64,000 nucleotides of DNA from Jiulongibacter sediminis (GCF_001306455.1 NZ_LGTQ01000005.1:744001-808000), one strand, 5' to 3'. Positions 1 through 9,358 are shown, numbered from the stretch's first letter. Numbers and translations are program-made. Notes: a model not told the origin generated them from the letters alone.

Positions 1-1253
1 GGAGCCAGCACCTCCAATTTGCCGTCAACAGGCGTAATGGGTGAAAGACCCAGGAGCTGTGCTACAAAAGGATAAACATGAATGTTTTCAACAGGAGAAA
101 GTTTGAAATTTTGACGGATATTCGGCCCTTCAGCATAAAAAATGGCTCCCATATCTTTACTGGTAAAAGGGTCATATCCATGTGTGCCCCCGGGATTCTC
201 CATCTCAGAAATCTGTTTTTCTGAATAGATGATGGTATACGGCGGGTCAGTAATCAAGATAAGATCACCAATTTGATCTCCTTTATTGAAATGCAAGTAA
301 GATGGCATCGCCTCTTTCCTATAAACTCTTAGATTATCCTTTTTCTGAAGCTTTTGGTAGAAGTCCTCCGTTTCAGCAGGGCTGTCTGTGTAAATCATGG
401 CTACAGGGCCACTGTAAAACTGCTCCTTTCGTAACTCCAGATCGTCATGAATATTGATGAGTTTGTTAACATTCGCCATGCCGTGATCTGCCGTAACTAT
501 CAATGAGACATTCAGGCCTGATTCAGCCAGGCCTTTTCTGAGAGCACCGATTTGCTCATCGACATAGAGCACAGCTTCTCTTGCCTCTTCTGACTCTGGC
601 CCGTACTCATGTCCCTGCGTATCTACTAAAGAAAAATAAAGTGAAACAAAATGCGGGCGTGTCTTTTCAGGCAGCTGAAGCCATTCTAAAACTCGTTGAA
701 CACGGTATTCGTAAGGCGTTTGTTTGTTGTACGGGTAATAATATTTGGGGAGCAAACCGTTGATGTTAGCCTCAGAACCTACCCAGAAATAAGATGCTGA
801 ACACATTCCATTTAACTGAGCAAGATTCCATAGTGGAACTCCGCCATACCATCCGCCGTCTTCCACCACTTTACGATTACTGATACGATATTCTTCTTTC
901 TTAACTTTGTCAAAGAATGAATTCGCTACAATTCCGTGATTTTGAGGATATAATCCTGTAACCAGTGTGTAATGATTCGGAAACGTTTTTGAAGGAAAAG
1001 AAGGGATTAATCGTTCCACCGAACTTCCCTTTTCTGCCATCGTTAAAAGATTTTTTGCTCCGTATTTTTGAGCATAATCATGCCTGAAACCATCGATTGA
1101 TACCATCACCACATAAGGCTTTTGCTGTGCATCTGTGGTATTCTGGATTTCATTGGATAGGATTTCGTTTTGCAAAACCTCCTGATAGGAAGGCTTTTGC
1201 GAAAATGTGGCAAAACTAAAAAAAAGAAGTAATAGAAGAGAAAAATGCTTCAT
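1..1253 (-). CDS. Secreted nucleotide pyrophosphatase/phosphodiesterase (NPP) family protein, partial
   Basis: The C-terminus runs off the left edge of the window; about 417 codons are present. The start is the ATG at 1251-1253, followed by a hydrophobic leader of about 18 residues, so export is expected. Alkaline-phosphatase-superfamily motifs of the type I phosphodiesterase (ENPP) branch are visible: VSIDGFRHDY near residues 51-60 (metal-binding Asp54), PSKTFPNHYTL near 87-97 (nucleophile Thr90), then DTQGHEYGP and TADHGMA for the second metal site. Known members cut nucleotide phosphodiester or pyrophosphate bonds in the periplasm or at the surface. The exact substrate cannot be read from the sequence. 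It is a single gene, 166 bp downstream of the xylanase on the same strand, with a terminator between them. Confidence 0.9.
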   Translation of the reverse strand, partial: MKHFSLLLLLFFSFATFSQKPSYQEVLQNEILSNEIQNTTDAQQKPYVVMVSIDGFRHDYAQKYGAKNLLTMAEKGSSVERLIPSFPSKTFPNHYTLVTGLYPQNHGIVANSFFDKVKKEEYRISNRKVVEDGGWYGGVPLWNLAQLNGMCSASYFWVGSEANINGLLPKYYYPYNKQTPYEYRVQRVLEWLQLPEKTRPHFVSLYFSLVDTQGHEYGPESEEAREAVLYVDEQIGALRKGLAESGLNVSLIVTADHGMANVNKLINIHDDLELRKEQFYSGPVAMIYTDSPAETEDFYQKLQKKDNLRVYRKEAMPSYLHFNKGDQIGDLILITDPPYTIIYSEKQISEMENPGGTHGYDPFTSKDMGAIFYAEGPNIRQNFKLSPVENIHVYPFVAQLLGLSPITPVDGKLEVLA

Positions 1254-1366
1254 TCCATTGATGAGGTAAATTGTATTACAAAATAAAGGCTTTCCATTTT
1301 GAACCACCTCAATTTCATGAAAAAGTCATACTGATTATCATCAGTTTTTCCTCCATTCTTTTTGAA

Positions 1367-1396
1367 CAAAAAAAGGCCACCCCAGAAGGATGGCCC
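1367..1396 (-). terminator. Intrinsic terminator of the GH10 xylanase gene
   Basis: On the minus strand GGCCATCC and GGGTGGCC form an 8-bp stem with one wobble around a short loop, directly followed by a run of seven T. It lies just past the xylanase stop codon at 1420. Confidence 0.8.
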
Positions 1397-1419
1397 CTAA
1401 AAATAAACTGGGTTATGTT

Positions 1420-2526
1420 TTATCTTTCAATATCCATGATAGCCTCATAAGCTGCCTTTCGGCCGTTATTGCGGTCGAAAAGCAGAGGGTAGTTAGTTCT
1501 ACCTCTTACCGGAAATCCATTTTTCCAGGAATCACCATCGTTGACTCCCCAGAATGTAACACGGTCTATTTTGTCGCGGTGCTTAAAAAATAGAGCAAAT
1601 ATTTCTGCATAGCGTTTGGCTAAGGCTGTACTTACATCTTCAGGTAATCCATCAGTGTATGGGTCGAGCTCGGCCTTAAGTTCAGCACTCTGGCTGATTT
1701 CTGCTCCGCTAACTCCTTGCGGACTTGGCAAAACATCAATATCAAGTTCGGTTATGGCCACTTTTACACCTAAGTCGCTATAGGCAATTATGCTTTCTTC
1801 TATTTCCTGAAGAGAAGGAGAATCAAGATGCCAGTGTCCCTGCATACCTATTCCATCGATTTTGGCACCGCTTTCCTGAATCATTTTCACCATTTTGATG
1901 ACACCATCACGCTTAGCTTTTCCTGTCATGCTGTAGTCGTTATAGTACAAATCAGCATCTGGTTCTACCAAAGCAGCCTGTTTAAACGCAAAAGGCAAAT
2001 AACCCTCACCCATGGTTTTTAAGAAGACAGATTGTCTCAAAGAACCATCTCCTTCCACAGCTTCATTGACTACATCCCAGCTGTAAACTTTACCCTTATA
2101 GCGACCAGCTACAGCCTCTATATGAGCTTTTAAAGCTTCAGCCATTGCGGTAGAATCTTCAATTTCGTTAATGAAAGGAGAAAGTTGACTGTGCCACACA
2201 AGTGTATGACCGTGCACTTTCTGACCATTTTTTTCTGCCAGAGCAAAAAGTTTATCTGGATATTCAAAATTAAAGGAATCCGGAGAAGGGTGAATAAGCA
2301 TTGATTTCATCACATTCTCTGCAGTAAGCACATTGAATTCTTTGGCAATCAAATCGGCCTGATCAGGACTGGCATCAATCTGACGATTGTTCAGGGCCGT
2401 GCCAATCAAAAAATCATCGGCAAATAGCTCCTTTATACTCTCGGGCTTTAATTCTTCTGTAGTTTTTTCTTTACAAGACCAGGCCAACACAGCCACAAAT
2501 GCTAATGGTAGAACTCTTAATTTCAT
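1420..2526 (-). CDS. GH10 endo-1,4-beta-xylanase, lipoprotein
   Basis: 368 residues, the usual length for a single-domain GH10 enzyme. The N-terminus has a lipoprotein leader ending in AWSC (Cys18), so it is probably membrane-anchored on the periplasmic or surface side. GH10 hallmarks: HGHTLVWHSQ near residues 105-114, the acid/base motif WDVVNEAV with Glu155, and the nucleophile motif ITELDID with Glu260. The family hydrolyses internal beta-1,4-xylosidic bonds of xylan. No carbohydrate-binding module is visible. It is monocistronic, with a candidate promoter 24 bp upstream and a strong terminator downstream. No SusC/SusD pair lies beside it, so it is not part of a full polysaccharide utilisation locus here. 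Confidence 0.95.
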   Translation of the reverse strand: MKLRVLPLAFVAVLAWSCKEKTTEELKPESIKELFADDFLIGTALNNRQIDASPDQADLIAKEFNVLTAENVMKSMLIHPSPDSFNFEYPDKLFALAEKNGQKVHGHTLVWHSQLSPFINEIEDSTAMAEALKAHIEAVAGRYKGKVYSWDVVNEAVEGDGSLRQSVFLKTMGEGYLPFAFKQAALVEPDADLYYNDYSMTGKAKRDGVIKMVKMIQESGAKIDGIGMQGHWHLDSPSLQEIEESIIAYSDLGVKVAITELDIDVLPSPQGVSGAEISQSAELKAELDPYTDGLPEDVSTALAKRYAEIFALFFKHRDKIDRVTFWGVNDGDSWKNGFPVRGRTNYPLLFDRNNGRKAAYEAIMDIER

Positions 2527-2549
2527 AATTAGACAGGTGTTTTAATTGT

Positions 2550-2577
2550 CAAAATTACACTTTTTAATTAATCCAAA
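2550..2577 (-). promoter_or_regulatory. Candidate Bacteroidota-type promoter of the xylanase gene
   Basis: On the minus strand TAATTTTG fits the Bacteroidota -7 consensus TAnnTTTG, with a TTTG 16 bp further upstream. That spacer is a little shorter than the usual 19 or so. The -7 box sits 24 bp before the ATG. Confidence 0.4.
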
Positions 2578-2617
2578 GTAATAAGAGTAAAATTATATTT
2601 CAATCGATTGCAGTTTT

Positions 2618-2694
2618 GATTGGTGATTGAGCAATTGGAGAATTGGAAATTGGTGGATTAGTTACTGGCCAATTGGTGATTCGTTAAATGGTGG
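2618..2694. repeat. ATTGG-rich low-complexity spacer
   Basis: Degenerate repeats of gATTGGtgATT type (ATTGG occurs about six times in 77 bp). The same motif occurs in reverse orientation near 60150-60210. No coding potential. Confidence 0.6.
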
Positions 2695-2710
2695 GAATTG
2701 TGCATGGAAT

Positions 2711-2980
2711 AGGTCCTCGACTCCGCTCGGACTGACAGTAAGTATGTCAGTCCGAGCGTAGCCGAGGACAGTCTTACTTGGCACAAATCCATACTCCCAA
2801 TGATAGTCCGAGCGAGCTTGTCCTGAACATTGTCGAAGGCAGGACAGTCTCACTTGGCACCTGGTTTTCTTTTGGTGCAAGCCTATGGCTTCGACAGTCC
2901 GCCTGTCGGGGCTCAGCCACCGGCGACATTCATGTCTGCCCGGTCTGCCGACAGGCAGGCGTCTTCGGTCATCCGCCATC
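2711..2980. repeat. Palindromic interspersed repeat, copy A
   Basis: A left arm AGGTCCTCG..GCTCGGACTGACA is followed within a few bases by its inverted complement TGTCAGTCCGAGCG..CGAGGACAGTC and TTGGCAC (2711-2784). A second right-arm copy lies at 2803-2860. A tail from about 2848 to 2980, containing GGTTTTCTTTTGGTGCAAGC, is shared with copy E near 27669-27770. This is the main content of the 571-bp gap between the xylanase and the ammonia-lyase genes. Confidence 0.85.
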
Positions 2981-3097
2981 TGTCAAAACTTTAGACCCAA
3001 AACTCCCAACCTCCGGCATCTGAAATCAAACATCCCCCCCACGCCTACCATTTCCCAAAATCCTTGCTTAACTTGATGAAGTGAAAAAGAATGAACT

Positions 3098-5410
3098 ATG
3101 GCTGGTTTGAGTAGAAAAGAATTTTTGGCTTCTTTGGGACTTTCGGGAGCTTCCTTGTATTTACTTCAGAGTTGTGGGTTTAAGGCTGAACCTATTGAAA
3201 ATCCGAAAGGGATGGTCGCCTTAAAAAAGCCGAAGGCGGAAGAAGATATTTTGGCCTATATCAAGCGTCAGATAGGAAAGTTTGACCTTGATCTCTATCG
3301 AAAAATCATTGGTGCAGCCAATGAGTTCAAAGAGGGAGATGAAGCTTTAGGATTGGCCGCCGCTGATCAGGAAAGCAGGAATTTTGCCCGTCAACTACTA
3401 GCCAATACACACCTCAAAGACCTTCAGGATCAATCCGTTTTTGAAGACGAACTTTCTCTCATAATTGAGCAGACTACAGAGATTGAAAATCTTCCTGAAA
3501 TGACTTTGGGAGAACTCAAAACGTTTGTTTTGAATCAACCGGAGGCAGAAATCAAGCAACTCATGCCTGCTTTGAGTAGTGACCTCATCGCCTGTCTTGT
3601 TCGACTCATGAGCAATGAGGAGTTGATTGCCGTAGGCCAAAAGGTTTTCAACCCGCTGGAAGGCAGCCAGATCGGCAGCAAAGGTTACATGAGTGCCCGC
3701 GTTCAGCCTAACTCCCCTACCGATAATGTTGAGGACATCCAATGGCAGGTGTTCAATGCCTGGAGCTATGCGGTGGGCGATCTGGTTTTGGGGACCAACC
3801 CCGTCTCCAGCGAAACAGAATCTGTTTCAGCAATTGAGAAAGCCCTGTTTGAGATCATTCAAACTTTTGGCTTAGAAAACACCATCCCAAACTGCGTGCT
3901 CTCGCATATTGATGTCCAGGCCGCAGCCGAAAAAGTTTCCCCGGGAACCACCGGCATCTGGTTTCAAAGCCTTGCCGGGACAGTCAATGCGAATCAGACT
4001 TTTGATGTGAGTATTGAAAAAATGCAAAACTACGCCCGCCAGCGAAGCGGTCGCTATGGGCTGTACGCTGAAACTGGGCAAGGGGCTGATTTCACCAACG
4101 GTCATGGGGAAGGCTTTGATATGGTCATTCACGAGGCCCGTAAGTATGGCTTCCTGAGAGCTTTGCAAAAGCAAATTGCTTTACAAACGGAAGAAGGTCA
4201 TCCACAGCCTTGGATTCATGTCAATGACGTGGCCGGCTTTATCGGTCCGGAGGTTTTCAAAAGCAGAGAACAGCTGGTTCGCTGCTGTCTGGAAGATACC
4301 GTGATGGGGAAATTGCACGGCCTCACTATCGGCCTTGACATTTGCTCCACTCTGCACATGGATGTGACATTAGAAGACCTCGACTGGTGTATTGAGCAAA
4401 TTATGCCTGCCAATCCGGCTTATCTGATGGCTTTGCCGACCAAAAACGATCCGATGCTGAGTTATCTCACTACGGCTTTTCATAATCACTTGAAGGTCAG
4501 GGAGAAATTCTGCTACAAAATCAATGACGCCATGTGGGCCTTTTTCAAAAAGCTGGGGATCATTGACGAGCAAAACCAACCGACCGAACATTTTGGCGAT
4601 CCGGTTTGGGTCTATTATCAATATAAAAGGGCTCAGGGCGATCAGCGAAGTTATGAGGCTATTCAAAAGGAGGGACTTCCGGCCATCAAAGCTATTGAGG
4701 AAAGAGGCGTACCCGTTGCACAGGGTCATGGGGAAAACTACTATGATCCGGAGCCAAAACTGGCTCTAAAAGTCAAAAGACTCTACGAAGATGCAAAGAT
4801 CAGCCTATGGACTGAACTCTCTGATTCGTTTATTAAGACAATTCCCGGGGCCATCCCAATGTCCACCCAGTCTGTGGATCGGAAAGACTATGTTTATCAC
4901 CCTGCCAGCGGTGAAAAGCTGACAGAAAACACCATTGCGAAACTCAAAGCATTGCGAAGTTCATGGGCTGGAAATTCTCCTGAATTGCAACTCATCATCT
5001 CTGACGGTCTCAATGCACGTGCCATCATGGATGACGGCCACGTGACCGCATTTATTGGTCATTTGAAGCCAATTTTAGAGAATGAGGGATCCACCCTTTC
5101 GCAAAAAATTCCAATCCTTAAAAACGGTCGGGTTAGAGCAGGTTATGTCATCGGCGAACAGCTGTTTGGTGAAGAAGGAAATCTGCAAATGGCAGGAATC
5201 CTTCATATTATCGGAGAACGGCCAGGATCCGGGCATCATAATTTCTCGGTTTACATCACTGTCGCTTCTAAAGACAACTGGAGTCAAACCGGCAAGGTTG
5301 ATCATGATATCACCAAAGTGGTTTCAGGTATCTCTGATACGGCGTTAAAGCCTGACTTGGCTGCTGAAGCGGTTGGTAGGATTGTTAAATCTTTGAGAGT
5401 TGAAGGGTGA
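3098..5410 (+). CDS. Ethanolamine ammonia-lyase, EutB-EutC fusion with export-type leader
   Basis: 770 residues carrying both subunits of adenosylcobalamin-dependent ethanolamine ammonia-lyase, which converts ethanolamine to acetaldehyde and ammonia. EutB spans about 48-530: RVQPN (Arg201, Gln203), GTNPV (Asn234), ETGQG (Glu325) and GLDICST (Asp414) match the substrate-binding residues of the Escherichia coli large subunit. EutC spans about 605-770: SDGLNARA at 635-642, IGERPGSGHH at 705-714 and VSGISDTAL near 742-750. The EutC N-terminal segment is much shortened. The first 45 residues have no EutB counterpart and look like a Tat/lipoprotein leader (SRKEFL, then a hydrophobic stretch ending LQSC with Cys26). 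A start at Met39 would remove the leader and give a cytoplasmic enzyme. No eutA, aldehyde dehydrogenase, transporter or microcompartment gene is adjacent. Confidence 0.92.
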   Translation: MAGLSRKEFLASLGLSGASLYLLQSCGFKAEPIENPKGMVALKKPKAEEDILAYIKRQIGKFDLDLYRKIIGAANEFKEGDEALGLAAADQESRNFARQLLANTHLKDLQDQSVFEDELSLIIEQTTEIENLPEMTLGELKTFVLNQPEAEIKQLMPALSSDLIACLVRLMSNEELIAVGQKVFNPLEGSQIGSKGYMSARVQPNSPTDNVEDIQWQVFNAWSYAVGDLVLGTNPVSSETESVSAIEKALFEIIQTFGLENTIPNCVLSHIDVQAAAEKVSPGTTGIWFQSLAGTVNANQTFDVSIEKMQNYARQRSGRYGLYAETGQGADFTNGHGEGFDMVIHEARKYGFLRALQKQIALQTEEGHPQPWIHVNDVAGFIGPEVFKSREQLVRCCLEDTVMGKLHGLTIGLDICSTLHMDVTLEDLDWCIEQIMPANPAYLMALPTKNDPMLSYLTTAFHNHLKVREKFCYKINDAMWAFFKKLGIIDEQNQPTEHFGDPVWVYYQYKRAQGDQRSYEAIQKEGLPAIKAIEERGVPVAQGHGENYYDPEPKLALKVKRLYEDAKISLWTELSDSFIKTIPGAIPMSTQSVDRKDYVYHPASGEKLTENTIAKLKALRSSWAGNSPELQLIISDGLNARAIMDDGHVTAFIGHLKPILENEGSTLSQKIPILKNGRVRAGYVIGEQLFGEEGNLQMAGILHIIGERPGSGHHNFSVYITVASKDNWSQTGKVDHDITKVVSGISDTALKPDLAAEAVGRIVKSLRVEG

Positions 5411-5521
5411 CGGTTCAAAGTTGAAAGTTTAAGGTGGCAGTTGACAGGGCATCGGATTAATAACCATTTCCCTTCCTCCATACTCCATTCTCCCAAAAAA
5501 CAGCCTTTTGAATAACCGCTT

Positions 5522-7810
5522 CTAAAACCTAAGCAGTAATCCGCCACCCCAGCCATAAAGGTTATTATAGTTGGCCTGTATGGAGAAGTTTTTGGACAAG
5601 ATATAACTTACGCCAATAAGCCATTCAGTTTCTCCCTGGTATTCGCTAACGCCTTCGGTTTTGTTGATCCAACCAAAATCAGCCCGGTAATCATATTCTG
5701 CTTCAAGAAAAAGCCGTGGAAATAGTAGGAGTTCCCTATCTAGTCTAACCCTTGGCCTCAGTTGGTGATCAAGACTAAAATCCAGACTAAACATGTAGGG
5801 CATGAAATATCGCAGGCCAGCCAAAGCTACCGTATTAAATGGCTCAGAGGTACCTTCATTCTCGCTATTTACACCGGCATAGAGTCGTACCCAGTCATTC
5901 AGATAATAACTGTAATCGGCCTGTAACTCTACCTTGCCGCTGTAATCAGCTTCTGCCATTGCATTAAACTCATTTCGAATTGAGCTACTCGTTAAACGAA
6001 TTTCATTAAAATTTGAGCCCAATCTGGCAGTCCCCCAGCTATAAAACCGGTCAGTTTCATGGATTAGATTTTTAACCGGGAAAGGCTTCATTCTATCATC
6101 TCTTTCAGTATCATAGCTAAAAACACGAGCCATACCGCCCATCATATGGTAGAGCACATGGCAATGAAAAAACCAGTCGCCATATTCTTCATTATAGAAC
6201 TCAATGGTCACCTGTTTCATCGGAGGCACGTTTACCGTATGTTTTAAAGGAGAGTGGTCTCCCTGAGCATTGATAACCCTGAAATAATGACCGTGCAGGT
6301 GCATGGGGTGATGCATCATGGTCAGGTTATTCAGTGTAATTCTTGTCACTTCTCCACCTTTGATTTTGATCTTGTCCGCTTCTGATAAAGGCTTTCCATT
6401 GATACTCCAGATATACCGGTTCATGTTTCCGGTAAGATTGAGAAGCATTTCGTTAACCTTAATCCCAGGGTCAACCATGGTGCTGTCTTTGGCTGTAAGG
6501 AAGTCGTAGTTGAAATACGTTTTGCGTTGCTGATAGTCGAAAGATCCGCTATCCGTCTCCATTGACATTTCGTGATTCATCTCATGGCTTTTAGGGTTCA
6601 TCGACATCTGAACTTTCATTCCATCATTCATCATCGCTTCCGGCTTCATGTTATCCTTCATTGACATACCGTATTTCTTTTTTAGAAATTCAGGTGTCTT
6701 CTTTAAAGGGTTTGAGATAATGGTGGGAGCACCCATTTTCATATCCATGGTACTCATTTGCTTCATCATCGCTATTTTATCCGGTCTGCTGATCACTTTT
6801 GCCGGTAGAAGATCGCCATGTCCCAGATGCATACTGGTATGTCCGGATCCATCCTGAGCCGTCGCTGTAATTTCCAAAGTACCTTCCTCCGGTACCGTCA
6901 GAATAATGTCGTATGTCTCTGCAATAGCAAAGAGAAAACGGTTTTTGTGAACCGGTTGAACGTCAACGCCATCGGAGGAAACAATCCTGGGATTTCCGCC
7001 ACCAAAATCTACCCAGAAATAAGTTGAAGCAGAGGCATTGATCATCCTGAGCCGTACTTTTTCTCCAGGTGTGAGGTTTGGATGGCTATCAATTCTTTGA
7101 CCATTGGTCAGAAAAGCGGGATAATAAATATCGGCGATATCAGCTCCTTCCATACGATCACGCCAAAATTTTAACTGTGCACCTAAAGCTCCGCGACCAA
7201 TCACTCTATTCAGCGGAACAGCTGTTTTCTTTTTGACCTGATACCATTCATTGCCCCTTTTGAGGTTTTTCAAAACGTGTTCTGAACGTTCGCCGGTCCA
7301 ATCAGAGAGTAAAAACACTATATCACGATCATAAACCAATGAGGGCTCCTTTTCTTTGATCACAATGGAACCATAAACGCCCTTTTGCTCCTGCAGCATG
7401 GTGTGCGAGTGATACCAATACGTACCCGACTGATTTAAAGGGATACGATATTCAAAGCTGCTATGAGGCTTTATAGGTGGAGTGGTGAGGTAAGGCACAC
7501 CATCGTAGAAATTAGGAAGAATTAACCCATGCCAATGTACTGAGGTTTCTACATCCATTTTATTAAAGACAGTGATTACCGCCAAATCCCCTTCCGTAAA
7601 TTCAAGTGTAGGGCCGGGTACGGAACCATTGACGGTCATACCGTGGCTGGTTACACCTGCCAAGGTGACTTTACCACTGGCTATGGTTAGTTCGTATCTT
7701 TTAACGGGACGCCCTTTTTCTAATCGGTCTTGACCATTGGTACCAACCTGAGCCAGAGAATTCCCGCTAAAAAGTAAGGTCAATCCGACGAGCAAAGTCA
7801 ATTTTGACAT
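5522..7810 (-). CDS. Multicopper oxidase CopA fused to a CopB-like outer-membrane domain
   Basis: 762 residues with a Sec signal peptide (about 20 residues). Cupredoxin domains carry all four copper motifs: HWHG 92-95, YWYHSHT 131-137, HPMHLHGHYF 501-510 and HCHVLYHMMGGM 549-560. A Met/His-rich insert at about 347-417 is typical of CopA copper-resistance oxidases, which oxidise Cu(I) in the periplasm. CopA usually ends soon after the last copper motif. Here about 180 more residues (585-762) alternate in beta-strand fashion and end in Phe, as outer-membrane barrels do, resembling CopB. This suggests one polypeptide doing the work of CopA and CopB. It is downstream of the DUF305 gene with a 2-bp gap, so it is co-transcribed. 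It converges with the ammonia-lyase gene. Confidence 0.92.
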   Translation of the reverse strand: MSKLTLLVGLTLLFSGNSLAQVGTNGQDRLEKGRPVKRYELTIASGKVTLAGVTSHGMTVNGSVPGPTLEFTEGDLAVITVFNKMDVETSVHWHGLILPNFYDGVPYLTTPPIKPHSSFEYRIPLNQSGTYWYHSHTMLQEQKGVYGSIVIKEKEPSLVYDRDIVFLLSDWTGERSEHVLKNLKRGNEWYQVKKKTAVPLNRVIGRGALGAQLKFWRDRMEGADIADIYYPAFLTNGQRIDSHPNLTPGEKVRLRMINASASTYFWVDFGGGNPRIVSSDGVDVQPVHKNRFLFAIAETYDIILTVPEEGTLEITATAQDGSGHTSMHLGHGDLLPAKVISRPDKIAMMKQMSTMDMKMGAPTIISNPLKKTPEFLKKKYGMSMKDNMKPEAMMNDGMKVQMSMNPKSHEMNHEMSMETDSGSFDYQQRKTYFNYDFLTAKDSTMVDPGIKVNEMLLNLTGNMNRYIWSINGKPLSEADKIKIKGGEVTRITLNNLTMMHHPMHLHGHYFRVINAQGDHSPLKHTVNVPPMKQVTIEFYNEEYGDWFFHCHVLYHMMGGMARVFSYDTERDDRMKPFPVKNLIHETDRFYSWGTARLGSNFNEIRLTSSSIRNEFNAMAEADYSGKVELQADYSYYLNDWVRLYAGVNSENEGTSEPFNTVALAGLRYFMPYMFSLDFSLDHQLRPRVRLDRELLLFPRLFLEAEYDYRADFGWINKTEGVSEYQGETEWLIGVSYILSKNFSIQANYNNLYGWGGGLLLRF

Positions 7811-7812
7811 AC

Positions 7813-8265
7813 TTATTCTTCGAGTTTTTTGATCAAAGATTTCATTTCCTTTATTTCCTTAACCTGTGTTTCAATGATTCCATCCGCAAGTTCTCTTACT
7901 TCTGGGTCTTTTATATCTGCCCTTCCTGAGGTAAGAATGGCTATGGAATGATGTGGTATCATGGCTTTCATCCATTTGATATCGTTTATGGGCGTCTGAG
8001 TTCTGACCAAAAAAGTAGAAACTGCCATGACCAGCAGACTTCCCAACACTATCACCGTGTTTTTGACTTTATTGGTATACATCTGTCGCATAAATAAAAA
8101 CATGACTAAAGCCATGCCCCCCATACCAATTAAGGTCATATATAAGCGTGTCCAGCTGAAATAGACATGATCCAACTCATAGGTATTAAAATACATGGTA
8201 AGGTACATGGAAATGGCTGAGCATAACAGCATCAGCAGAAATCTGCCGTAATTTGACTTTTTCAT
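7813..8265 (-). CDS. DUF305 family membrane protein in the copper operon
   Basis: 150 residues. Three hydrophobic segments in the first 90 residues are followed by the DUF305 signature MIPHHSIAI, then DPEVRELADGI and a Q-x3-EI-x-EM pattern. DUF305 proteins often sit beside copper or heavy-metal genes, and their His/Met pattern suggests metal binding. The biochemical role is not established. It is the first gene of the two-gene operon with the CopA-CopB fusion (2-bp spacing). Confidence 0.85.
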   Translation of the reverse strand: MKKSNYGRFLLMLLCSAISMYLTMYFNTYELDHVYFSWTRLYMTLIGMGGMALVMFLFMRQMYTNKVKNTVIVLGSLLVMAVSTFLVRTQTPINDIKWMKAMIPHHSIAILTSGRADIKDPEVRELADGIIETQVKEIKEMKSLIKKLEE

Positions 8266-8629
8266 CTTCTTAATGTTTGGTTGACCGGTCTTTCACGTTT
8301 TGCCGGAAATAATTTGTGTTTTAAAAAGCTACGCATAAAAGCAATTATGGGTTTAGGAAGCCTGAGGGGCTACAGGATGTGATGCTTGGTAATGAAAGAG
8401 TTCCTTCGGCAGATGACCGTCCTTAATTTCGGAAAGACAAAGTGTATGGATTGACGGATGTAAGAAGTTCTTCCCGTTTGGTAATTGCCCGCTTGGCTGG
8501 AAGTGTGACCAGGCACTACCCCGTCAGCTGGACAGGCATGGCTCAGGAGCCCATTGGCAATCGTCGTTTGCCATACCATTTAGCAGCAACAAAACCCAAA
8601 ATCTCCTATCTTTCAGAAAAGAAACTGAC
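8266..8629. other. Intergenic region between divergent genes
   Basis: 364 bp containing upstream regions for both the copper operon and the DUF1569 gene. The only structure seen is a small hairpin GGCAA..TTGCC near 8556-8572. No credible ORF. Confidence 0.5.
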
Positions 8630-9082
8630 ATGAAAAACATTTTTACCAAAGAAGTCACTGAGGAGGTAATCGGAAGAATTAAAAATCTGAACAATGAAAC
8701 ACAACCACTCTGGGGCAAGATGAGCGTTAGTCAAATGTTGGCTCATTGTTGTGTTACTTATGAAATGGCCTTTGAAGACAAGCATCCAAAGCCTAATTTT
8801 CTAATGCGATTGATGCTCAAAGCTTTCGTTAAACATACCGTTGTTGGTCCAAAACCGTACGCAAAGAATAGTCGTACTGCCCCTGCTTTTCTGATTACCG
8901 ATCTCCGTGATTTTGAAACCGAAAAAGTCCGCCTGATCGCCTACCTGAAGAAAACTCAGGAACTTGGAGAAAGCCATTTTGATGGAAGAGAGAGTCTTTC
9001 TTTCGGCAAACTCAGTAGTAATCAATGGAACGCCATGTTCTACAAGCATCTTGATCATCATTTGACGCAGTTTGGGGTTTAG
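8630..9082 (+). CDS. DUF1569 (DinB-like fold) family protein
   Basis: 150 residues. The pattern W-G-K-M-S-V-S-Q-M-L-A-H-C near residues 28-40 and the C-terminal HLDHHLTQFGV are the conserved His positions of DUF1569, a four-helix bundle related to DinB/YfiT proteins that bind a divalent metal through His residues. The function is unknown; some relatives are thiol-S-transferases. It stands alone, followed by repeat cluster B. Confidence 0.85.
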   Translation: MKNIFTKEVTEEVIGRIKNLNNETQPLWGKMSVSQMLAHCCVTYEMAFEDKHPKPNFLMRLMLKAFVKHTVVGPKPYAKNSRTAPAFLITDLRDFETEKVRLIAYLKKTQELGESHFDGRESLSFGKLSSNQWNAMFYKHLDHHLTQFGV

Positions 9083-9105
9083 GGTTGGTTGATTGGGGTG
9101 GAAAA

Positions 9106-9285
9106 TGAGGTCCTCATGCGGATGGCCGCCCCCTACGCTCGGACTGGCAGTGGGGTTGGCTTTGGTGCTAAAAAGAGGTCCTCGTGCGGATGGCCGCCCC
9201 CAACGCTCGGACTGACAGTGGAAAATGTCAGTCTGAGCGTCCGCAGGACTCTGTGAGGAGACGAGGACAGTCCCGCTTGCACCAA
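9106..9285. repeat. Palindromic interspersed repeat, cluster B
   Basis: Two left arms of GAGGTCCTC..GCGGATGGCCGCCCCC..GCTCGGACTG type (from 9106 and 9175). They are followed by an inverted right arm TGTCAGTCTGAGCG..GACGAGGACAGTC and a GC-rich insert, ending at TTGCACC. It lies immediately before the GIY-YIG gene. Confidence 0.85.
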
Positions 9286-9358
9286 TGTTAATCCAGTCCC
9301 TCTTGGCACAATTGCTCAAATTTTCTTTACTTTCAACTTAAATCTACCACTTACAACC

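Noticed and set aside
1828-2022. Plus-strand ORF inside the xylanase gene
   Set aside because: Antisense to an intact GH10 gene with both catalytic glutamates; no support of its own.
2662-2979. ORFs across repeat clusters (also 9823-10083 +, 12148-12411 -, 27489-27674 -) with a shared YARTD...TVSPS peptide
   Set aside because: The shared peptide is just the palindromic repeat translated in different places; no start signals or domains. Annotated as repeats.
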